From Rhodospirillales bacterium (GTDB lineage: Bacteria > Pseudomonadota > Alphaproteobacteria > Rhodospirillales > JASLLV01): a stretch of DNA of 16,919 nucleotides. Shown piece after piece: positions 7,218 through 12,822 of this stretch. The translations under genes were made by a program, and so were the position numbers. Position 1 is the stretch's first letter. Each line of letters starts with the position of its first letter. The stretch is from positions 1-16,919 of the forward strand of contig JASMAE010000222.1 in NCBI GenBank assembly GCA_030754475.1, read 5' to 3'. The notes beneath the pieces are model-generated. The model was not told the DNA's origin and searched no databases. It saw only the letters and a program-made list of their open reading frames with translations.

Positions 7218-7243
7218 ATCTCGATGCGGCAATCTCGATGCGG
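7218..7243. repeat. 12-bp direct repeat ATCTCGATGCGG, 2 bp apart
   Basis: Two exact copies at 7218-7229 and 7232-7243 are spaced by CA. It could be a slippage duplication or a tandem operator, and nothing else nearby decides between them. Confidence 0.5.
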
Positions 7244-7433
7244 TGACGCGTGCGGAGTTACAGCTTCGGTACAGGGATTTTGCGGCGTCGCTTCTTTTCG
7301 CGAAGTCCATGCAGTGGAAGACCGTGGGCCTGCGCTTCTCGTCCTCCTCGCGTTAAATGGCATCACCACTGTTTCTTTGATATGACGACTTGGTGGTTTG
7401 TGCCGCGGACGAAGCGCGGTGGTGTACGTTCGG

Positions 7434-7482
7434 GCGCCTCACGATCGAATGGGCCCAAGAATCGCTGTCGGCCGTGAGGCGC
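7434..7482. promoter_or_regulatory. 9-bp inverted repeat upstream of the CBS gene
   Basis: GCGCCTCAC (7434-7442) and GTGAGGCGC (7474-7482) are perfect reverse complements with a 31-base loop. The right arm ends 15 bp before the alternative GTG start (7496) and 25 bp before ATG 7508 of the CBS-domain gene. It could be a 5'-leader RNA stem or a pair of operator half-sites. The pairing is seen directly; the regulatory role is inferred. Confidence 0.4.
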
Positions 7483-7507
7483 GGAAAAGGAACGTGTGGA
7501 GGGCACG

Positions 7508-7960
7508 ATGGAGCAGCTTGAGGTCAATATAGGCCAGATCCTCGAGAAAAAAGGCGGAGGCATTGTAACGGCGAACGCCGATACATTGCTGGAAGCCGCG
7601 GCGAAGCTATTGACCAACAAGAAAATCGGCGTTGTCCTCGTGTGCGACGAAAACCGCAAGATCGTCGGGTTGCTTTCCGAGCGCGACATCATCAAGGCCG
7701 TCGGCGAACACGGCGGAGATGCGGCAGGGATGAAAGTCAACGCGTTCATGTCGCAGCGCCTGAAGACGTGCTCGCCGCAAGACCATCCCTACGATGTCGT
7801 TCGCACGATGCATGATGAACAGTTCCGCCATATGCCCGTCGTCGAGAGCGGAAACCTGAAGGGCCTCGTGAGCATAGGAGATCTGCTGACATTCTTGCTC
7901 GACGAGGCGGAGATTGACGAGCAGTCTTTGACCTTCGCTCGGCTCATCCGCCACCTCTGA
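7508..7960 (+). CDS. CBS-domain pair protein
   Basis: The protein has 150 residues from ATG 7508, which GGAGGG (7498-7503) precedes by 4 nt. An in-frame GTG at 7496 with AAAAGG ahead of it is a possible start four codons longer. The protein consists almost entirely of two CBS repeats. CBS1 spans about 8-66 (IVTANADTLLEAAAKLLTNK, GVVLVCDENRKIVGLLSERDIIKAV). CBS2 spans about 77-133 (VNAFMS, CSPQDHPYDVVRTMHDEQFRH, MPVVESGNLKGLVSIGDLL). Stand-alone CBS pairs form Bateman modules that bind AMP, ATP or other nucleotides and regulate partner enzymes in the cytoplasm. The SERD and SIGD turns at the ends of the repeats are the usual ribose-contact positions. No partner is encoded next to it. The only downstream neighbour is a broken RHH-like gene. 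Confidence 0.92.
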   Translation: MEQLEVNIGQILEKKGGGIVTANADTLLEAAAKLLTNKKIGVVLVCDENRKIVGLLSERDIIKAVGEHGGDAAGMKVNAFMSQRLKTCSPQDHPYDVVRTMHDEQFRHMPVVESGNLKGLVSIGDLLTFLLDEAEIDEQSLTFARLIRHL

Positions 7961-8180
7961 GCCGGCGGCCACAAGTGCCGCGACCCGGCCGGCGGAAGCG
8001 ATTATTAGCTGAATTCGACGCCAAGACTGTCGAGCGCCTGGGGAGTCGGTTGTGCAACGCGGCGTCGATGCGGTGGGGAATTAATTCGCGGCCGCTCTCG
8101 GCAAAACCATCAAAACAGGGCATCGGATAGCTGCGGCGGGAGCCCCGTTTCCCTGGCGGTGGAATGGGGGGACGATTACC

Positions 8181-8474
8181 ATGGATGCGGAGGCCGTCGG
8201 GAAAATGTCGGGCAAGTCGTCGAAGACCAGCGAAGCTAGTAAGCCGACTGTCGTGGTCGAGCTTCACGTCCCCATTGACGTGTTCAAGCTGCTGTAGGAC
8301 GTCGCACTCGCCAGTGTCTTGGACGACGTGGCGATCACTGCGACGGGAAAATCTCGAATCAAAAGCAACCCCCCCCCCAATTCCGTGGCAAGAATGATCG
8401 TCAATCTGTTGGAAAGACACCTCGCGGAACTCGAGCAGAAAGCGATGACGGTGTGGGGTTCAGGAAAAAAGTGA
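8181..8474 (+). pseudogene. Ribbon-helix-helix-like gene interrupted by an amber codon
   Basis: A frame of 97 codons runs from ATG 8181 to TGA 8472, broken only by TAG at codon 39 (8295-8297). Around the stop it reads PTVVVELHVPIDVFKLL-DVALASVLDD, and it later has SVARMIVNLLERHLAELEQ. The strand followed by two helices, with helix B of the form SVARMIVxLLERxL, is typical of ribbon-helix-helix DNA-binding proteins such as antitoxins, although about 30 residues lie between the helices. TAG is one step from CAG (Gln), which would fit the helix. A run of ten C at 8369-8378 lies inside the frame without breaking it. GGGGGGA about 8 bp upstream could serve as a ribosome binding site. I infer a decayed regulator; the family is tentative. 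Confidence 0.4.
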
Positions 8475-9044
8475 ACATTGCTGCAAAGCGATCAAGGCGA
8501 GGAATGTCGGGCGAGGGGTGCCGGCCCCTCCCCATTTGCTTTTCTGAGCGGCGAGGCCCATCGACGGATCGAGACGAGGGTAGGACGCTGCTCGGGATTT
8601 TCCCGTAGATCCTTTCATTCCGCCGAGAACCGTCTGATTCAATGGCGCAACGCGGTCAGGGTCGGGCGTTCGGGCACGACTCGATTCACTTCCGCCGGGC
8701 GCCTGCAAGCCGGCTAACGCTGTCGTCGCGTCTCAGAGCCGCGCGCTTCGGCGACCACCGGAGGTTTGGATAGGGAGGCAGCCGATTGTCGGCACCCGGA
8801 TTTGCCCGATACGACCCACGCTCCGTCGCATCGCGCTATTCGCGCCGGGTGGGTCGATGCGGCCATCGCGCGCCTCTGCAAAACCCGGGGCTCGGCCGCG
8901 GCCCCATATCGATCCGGGCGATCCGCAAACGCCGCAGTCGGGCCGACACCCGAATTGACCTCTTGGCGGGGCTTCGCGCATTGTGCGAAGTGTTGGTGCG
9001 TCGGCTGGATGTAGCCGTTCACGAACCGACGGAGGAAGTTTGGC
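8475..9044. other. Gap of about 570 bp with no recognised gene
   Basis: Apart from the hairpin at 8513-8543 and the ribosome binding site GGAGGAAG at 9031-9038, nothing is identified. Several frames are open because the sequence is GC-rich, but their translations are Arg/Ser/Pro-rich without domain or membrane pattern. The region may be the remains of deleted genes. Confidence 0.4.
8513..8543 (+). terminator. Weak terminator-like hairpin
   Basis: GAGGGG (8513-8518) and CCCCTC (8525-8530) form a 6-bp stem around TGCCGG, followed by a T-containing stretch ending in CTTTT. It lies about 40 bp after the RHH-like pseudogene and could end a transcript from the CBS gene. The T-run is short and interrupted. 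Confidence 0.3.
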
Positions 9045-10070
9045 GTGGCACTGAATGACGAATGGCTTGCTCTGACGCCGGAAACGGCGCTCGAGCCGGA
9101 ACTCGCGATCTGCGATCCCCACCATCACTTTTGGGACGGACGTTTCGATCGGATTGCCCCTCGCTACTTGCTGGACGAGTTTCTGGAAGATATCCGCGGC
9201 GGTCACAACGTGGTCTCGACCGTGTTCGTCGAATGCCACTCCATGTTCCGGGCCCACGGCCCCGAGGAATTCAAGCCGGTCGGCGAGACCGAGTTCGTCA
9301 CCGGCATCGCGGCGATGAGCGCGTCGGGTTCGTACGGAAGCGCGCGCGTTGCCGCGGGCATCGTCGGGTGGGCCGATCTCGCGCGCGGCCAGGCTGTCGC
9401 CCCGGTGCTGGAAGCCCACATCGCCGCGGCCGGCGGGCGCTTGCGCGGCATTCGCCACTCGGCGGCCTGGGACGCCAGCGACCAAATACCCCGGTCGCTC
9501 GCGCATCCGGCCCAGGGCCTTTATCTGGACGCGAAGTTTCGTCAGGGCTTCGCCGAGCTCGCGCGCTGCGGCCTCAGCTTCGAGGGCTGGCTCTATCACC
9601 CCCAGATCGCCGAGCTCACCGATTTGGCCCGCGCCTTTCCCGACACCACCATCGTCTTGGACCATTTTGGCGGGCCGCTCGGGATCGGCCCCTATGCCGG
9701 CCGGCGGGCGGAGATCATGGAGCAATGGCGTGACGACATCGCCGCGCTGGCGCGGTGCCCGAACGTGGTGGCCAAGCTCGGCGGCATCAACATGCCGATC
9801 AACGGTTTCGACTGGCAGTCGCGGCCACGGCCACCCTCGTCGGAAGAGTTGGCCGAGGCGACGGCGCCGTATTTCGCGCACTGCCTCGAACACTTCGGCG
9901 TCGAGCGGTGCATGTTCGAATCCAACTTTCCCGTCGACAAGGTTTCTTGCAGCTACACGGTTCTGTGGAACGTGTTCAAGCGCATCGCCGCACCCTTTTC
10001 GGACGACGACAAGGCCAAGCTGTTCCACGATACGGCGTCCCGCGTCTACCGCCTGGAGGAGGCGGACTAG
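9045..10070 (+). CDS. Amidohydrolase-2 family metal-dependent hydrolase
   Basis: The protein has 341 residues from GTG 9045, with GGAGGAAG at 9031-9038 giving a well-placed ribosome binding site. The sequence follows the TIM-barrel amidohydrolase-2 family (TIM-barrel fold lactonases and decarboxylases). ICDPHHHFWDG at 22-32 gives the first-strand metal ligands. TVFVECHSMFRAHGPEE lies near 59-75, RGIRHSAAW at 134-142, GWLYHPQ at 181-187, IVLDHFGGP at 203-211, and the late-strand CMFESNFPVDK at 289-299 supplies the catalytic Asp298. Relatives include L-rhamnono-, L-fucono- and 2-pyrone-4,6-dicarboxylate lactonases and carboxylate decarboxylases acting in sugar or aromatic catabolism in the cytoplasm. 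No pathway partner adjoins it, so the substrate stays open. It ends in TAG and converges on the nitroreductase gene. Confidence 0.9.
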   Translation: MALNDEWLALTPETALEPELAICDPHHHFWDGRFDRIAPRYLLDEFLEDIRGGHNVVSTVFVECHSMFRAHGPEEFKPVGETEFVTGIAAMSASGSYGSARVAAGIVGWADLARGQAVAPVLEAHIAAAGGRLRGIRHSAAWDASDQIPRSLAHPAQGLYLDAKFRQGFAELARCGLSFEGWLYHPQIAELTDLARAFPDTTIVLDHFGGPLGIGPYAGRRAEIMEQWRDDIAALARCPNVVAKLGGINMPINGFDWQSRPRPPSSEELAEATAPYFAHCLEHFGVERCMFESNFPVDKVSCSYTVLWNVFKRIAAPFSDDDKAKLFHDTASRVYRLEEAD

Positions 10071-10137
10071 CGCATTATCCGTGTTGTCGGCTCCAGCCCG
10101 CACACCCGCCCGGCTGTCCTGCGCTTAACATTCCGTG

Positions 10138-10156
10138 GGCGGCCTCCGCTGCCGCC
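10138..10156. terminator. Possible bidirectional hairpin between convergent genes
   Basis: GGCGGC (10138-10143) and GCCGCC (10151-10156) pair around CTCCGCT in the 104-bp space between the amidohydrolase and nitroreductase stops. Its position suits a shared terminator, but neither side has a T-run. Confidence 0.25.
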
Positions 10157-10174
10157 GTCTCGACGGAACGCAGC

Positions 10175-11020
10175 TCACCGCCGGCTGAACCCTTTGCTGT
10201 CCAGAAACGCGCCGAAGTTCCGCCGCTCGAACTGGTTCTTGCCGCCAAGCCGCCGCGCGGTGTGTTCGATCCAGCCGTAGGTCTCGTCAGTGAAGTGATC
10301 CTCGAAATCGGGGTCGACATCGTTGAGGGGCTCGCGGCGCCCGAGGTAGCAACCGGTGAGGCGCATTGTCTCGTCGTACTCGGCGAGGCCGTCTTCCATG
10401 TGTTCGCTCGAGTAACGATTGCGGCTGACCATCACGCGGCGCGGCATGCGGGGCTTGAGGCCCATGTCCTCGTCGGCGACTCCGATGGCGAGGCCGACCG
10501 AGGCGAAGACGTAGCGGGGCAACGCGAGAAGATCCGAGACTGCCGGCGGGTCGTTGCGGACGTTGCCCAGCATGCAGGTGCCGAAACCCATGGATTCCGC
10601 CGCCACGGCCGCATTCTGACAGGCCAGAATCGCGTCCCCGTGGGTTACGAACAAGGTGTTGATTTGATCGCCGCGATAAGGATATCCGCGCTTGGCGCAC
10701 ACGTGGACGTGGCGCGAGATGTCCGAGCAAAAGACTAGAAGAACCCCGCATTTGGCGACGAACGGCTGTTTTCCGCAAACCGCGTACATCTTCTCGAGCA
10801 GGTCCCGATCGTCGATGACGACGATGGCGTAACTGTTCAGGTTGCTGGACGTCGGCGCCCTGATCGCGGCTTCGAGGATCAGATCCACCGCCTTCTCGGG
10901 CACCGGCGCGTCCTTGTACGCGCGGACGCTCCGGTGGGCCAGCAAGGTCTCCAGCACCGGATTGTCCTCTTCCGGAGCGTAGCCCCGGAAGCGCGGTCTT
11001 TGCGTCTTGAGTTCGTTCAT
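10175..11020 (-). CDS. Nitroreductase family protein, NfsA-like
   Basis: The protein has 281 residues from ATG 11020, with GAAAGGG at 11029-11035 eight bases upstream. It is an FMN-dependent nitroreductase of the NfsA/FRP type. HRSVRAYKDAPV (29-40) and AAIRAPTSSNLNSYAIVVI (51-69) carry the FMN-phosphate contacts. KQPFVAKCGVLLVFCSD (84-100) is typical of this subgroup, as are GFGTCMLGNVRNDP (145-158) and GLKPRMPRRVM (187-197). Such enzymes reduce nitro compounds, quinones or flavins with NAD(P)H in the cytoplasm. The C-terminal 60 residues, including FEDHFTDETYGWIEHTARRLGG, complete the family domain. The reading frame stays open upstream into the damaged methyltransferase without a stop. It is the last gene of an apparent msrA-methyltransferase-nitroreductase unit, which fits a redox-stress role. 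Confidence 0.9.
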   Translation of the reverse strand: MNELKTQRPRFRGYAPEEDNPVLETLLAHRSVRAYKDAPVPEKAVDLILEAAIRAPTSSNLNSYAIVVIDDRDLLEKMYAVCGKQPFVAKCGVLLVFCSDISRHVHVCAKRGYPYRGDQINTLFVTHGDAILACQNAAVAAESMGFGTCMLGNVRNDPPAVSDLLALPRYVFASVGLAIGVADEDMGLKPRMPRRVMVSRNRYSSEHMEDGLAEYDETMRLTGCYLGRREPLNDVDPDFEDHFTDETYGWIEHTARRLGGKNQFERRNFGAFLDSKGFSRR

Positions 11021-11857
11021 GGAATCGACCCTTTCATCTTGATGTAGATCCCCGCCGTGCCCCGACGCCGCGTGAATCCACTTCGTTTCAACATAATAGA
11101 CCGGGCGTACGTGGTCGATGGATCGCGGTAGGCGATTGCGGGTGACCACGATCCGGTCTATGGGCGCCGCCAGACCATGGCGAAGCTCACGGGCGCGTTC
11201 GCGATACCGCTCATTCCCGGCTTGGCGCGTATCCAGGCGCGGTCTGACAATGCGTTCGCGCATCTCGAGAAGCGCTAAGCCGGCGGTGCGCGCCGCCGCG
11301 ACGTGGTCTTCGAGGAAGTGAACCCAGTTCTCGATGGCGAGCTGCGCGCCCGCCTCGGTCTTGAAGTGGGTGGGGATGCCGCGCACAAGTATGAACGGGT
11401 GGTAGTCGACAAGGACGACGTACCCTTCGGGGCGCACGAGACGGGGGGCTTCACCGTAAAAGGCGTTGATGTCGGCCACGTGGCAGGCCGCGAGAACGCT
11501 GATGGCGAGATCGAAGCGCGCATCGGCGAAGGGCGCGCGGACGACGTCGCCGATGGCGAGGCCCGTATATTGCCCTTTTCGGGTCGCCCGTTTCAGCATC
11601 GCCGGCGATCGGTCGAGCCCGGCGACGCGCATGGCTCCGCGCTTGCGGAGCTAGGCCGCCGATCCGGCCGGTGCCGCACCCCAGTCGATGGCGCTCCCGA
11701 GCGTCCCCCAGGGAACGTTCACAAGGGTCCTCAGGAGATCCAGATCGAAGCGCAGACCGACGCTTCTGTCGTAGATATTCGCCCACTCGGCGTAGCCGGC
11801 GGCGACGTCCACGGTGCGATACTGGCGCTGGTCGTATTTGGCGAAGCGCTCGCTCAT
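11021..11857 (-). pseudogene. Class I SAM methyltransferase with damaged motif I and TAG stop
   Basis: ATG 11857 begins a methyltransferase, with AAGYAEWANIYDRSVG early and TLGSAIDWG just before motif I. At the glycine motif the frame slips. The expected DWGCGTGRIGGL is split: DWG is in one frame and CGTGRIGGL in the next, consistent with loss of one G from a G-run at 11679-11682. The original frame resumes at LRKRGAMRVAGLDRSPAML after an apparent extra base near 11650. As written, the original frame reads GAAPAGSAA and then TAG (11651-11653). The remainder is intact: DVVRAPFADARFDLAISVLA, VRPEGYVVLVDYHPF, and so on to IVVTRNR, after which it runs without a stop into the nitroreductase. Either the gene is dead or two sequencing indels are present. 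It starts 19 bp after msrA, with no clear ribosome binding site. Confidence 0.65.
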
Positions 11858-11876
11858 GGCGCGGTCGGAGGGTGCT

Positions 11877-12356
11877 CTAGAGAGCGCGCTTGAAGCTCCG
11901 CTTCTGGAAGAACTTCTGGTGATACTCCTCGGCGCGCCAGAATGGGGCCTCCGGCGTGATCTCGGTCACGATCTCACCGGCGTGGCGGCCCGAGGCCTGC
12001 TCGCGTTCGCATGACGCCTCGGCAAGGGCGCGTTGCTGGCCGTCGTGATGGAAGATCACCGAGCGATATTGGGTGCCCACGTCGGGGCCTTGGCGATCGC
12101 GCGTCGTCGGGTCGTGGATGCTCCAGAACACCTCAAGCAGCCGCACGTAGCCGACGGCGTCGGGGTCGTATTCAACCTGCAAAACCTCGGCGTGGCCGGT
12201 CCGGCCCGTGCAGACCTCTTCGTAGGTCGGCTCGGCGGTCGTGCCGCCGGCATAACCCACGGTCGTAGACGTGACGCCCTCGATTTCGGCGAAGGCGGAC
12301 TCGACACCCCAGAAACAACCTGCACCGAACGTCGCGATCGCCATCTCTCGCGCCAT
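11877..12356 (-). CDS. msrA: Peptide-methionine (S)-S-oxide reductase
   Basis: The protein has 159 residues, the usual size for a short MsrA. The catalytic motif GCFWG is at 13-17 with Cys14, followed by VESAFAEIEGVTSTTVGYAGG (18-38), GRTGHAEVLQVEYDP (51-65), FWSIHDPTTRDRQGPDVGTQYRS (77-99) and EEYHQKF near the end. All of these are diagnostic. MsrA repairs oxidised methionine in proteins, recycled by thioredoxin. The other cysteines are Cys49 and Cys116; the usual C-terminal resolving pair is absent, so recycling may rely on one of these or directly on thioredoxin. ATG 12356 has AAAGGC at 12365-12370; ATG 12344 is an alternative. It heads the redox cluster and ends in TAG. Confidence 0.96.
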   Translation of the reverse strand: MAREMAIATFGAGCFWGVESAFAEIEGVTSTTVGYAGGTTAEPTYEEVCTGRTGHAEVLQVEYDPDAVGYVRLLEVFWSIHDPTTRDRQGPDVGTQYRSVIFHHDGQQRALAEASCEREQASGRHAGEIVTEITPEAPFWRAEEYHQKFFQKRSFKRAL

Positions 12357-12525
12357 TTCTCGCCGCCTTTGAACACTATCCTACTCTAGTGAGACTCCCG
12401 GTGCGCGCAAAGGGGCGAGGCGGAGGCCGGCCGGCCGCTATCGGCGTCATGTCGATTTATTGAAAATGACGGAGGCAGATCGGATCGCAGTGTGATAAAC
12501 CAACGCCCCGAAACAGGGGGGAGCG
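12357..12525. promoter_or_regulatory. Divergent promoter region of msrA and the Cas2-like gene
   Basis: This 169-bp space separates two genes transcribed away from each other, so it must contain both promoters unless leaderless transcripts are used. AAAGGC (12365-12370, - strand) and GGGGGGAG (12516-12523, + strand) are the respective ribosome binding sites. No convincing -35/-10 pair or operator was picked out. Confidence 0.4.
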
Positions 12526-12804
12526 ATGGCGAACTTCATCATCTGTTACGATCGAAGGGGCGTCACGCCCGCACATGCCGAATTCGAGCGGCACATCCAT
12601 CAAGTGTGTCCGCATTTCGCGCGAATCCTCGACCGCGTCTGGTACGCGGCCCATCCCGGGCCGATTTCGGATGTGTACGCGCACCTCGACAAGATCTTCG
12701 GTCCCACCGGCAGCTTCCTGGTGATCGAGGCCAAGCACGCTCAGTGGGCCAACCTACTGCAGGCGGACCAGCCGCTCCTCCAGACCTGGGGCGCCCACCA
12801 ATAG
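12526..12804 (+). CDS. Cas2/SinR-like small protein
   Basis: The protein has 92 residues, with GGGGGGAG two bases before ATG 12526. The pattern resembles the Cas2/SinR-like ferredoxin fold. A first strand ends in Tyr-Asp (ANFIICYD). A helix follows (FERHIHQVCPHFARILD), then the strand VWYAAHPGP, a second helix (SDVYAHLDKIF) and a final strand GSFLVIEAKHAQW. In Cas2 and VapD relatives the first-strand Asp binds a metal, and Asp9 here is in that place. Solitary Cas2-like proteins are common outside CRISPR loci and their roles are mostly unknown. No Cas1 or repeat array is present in this window. Its stop (TAG) lies 18 bp from the symporter stop on the other strand. The fold call is by eye. Confidence 0.55.
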   Translation: MANFIICYDRRGVTPAHAEFERHIHQVCPHFARILDRVWYAAHPGPISDVYAHLDKIFGPTGSFLVIEAKHAQWANLLQADQPLLQTWGAHQ

Positions 12805-12822
12805 TGTGAGCGCACATCCGTC

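Larger units (their letters stand above)
6915..7507. other. Gap of about 590 bp with short repeats, no firm gene
   Basis: No gene can be supported. ATCTCGATGCGG occurs twice nearly in tandem (7218-7229 and 7232-7243). A 9-bp inverted repeat lies at 7434-7482. A short + strand frame from GTG 7243 to TAA 7354 (37 codons) has protein-like composition, including RAELQLRYRDFAASLLFAKS, but no ribosome binding site or recognised family, so it is not called as a gene. The gap separates two divergent genes and must hold their promoters. Confidence 0.4.

Noticed and set aside
7243..7356. 37-codon frame from GTG with RAELQLRYRDFAASLLFAKS
   Set aside because: The composition looks protein-like, but there is no ribosome binding site, ATG or known family. 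It could be the end of a lost gene, but the evidence is too thin for a call.
12526..12804. A CRISPR-Cas remnant suggested by the Cas2-like protein
   Set aside because: There is no repeat-spacer array, Cas1 or effector anywhere in the window.
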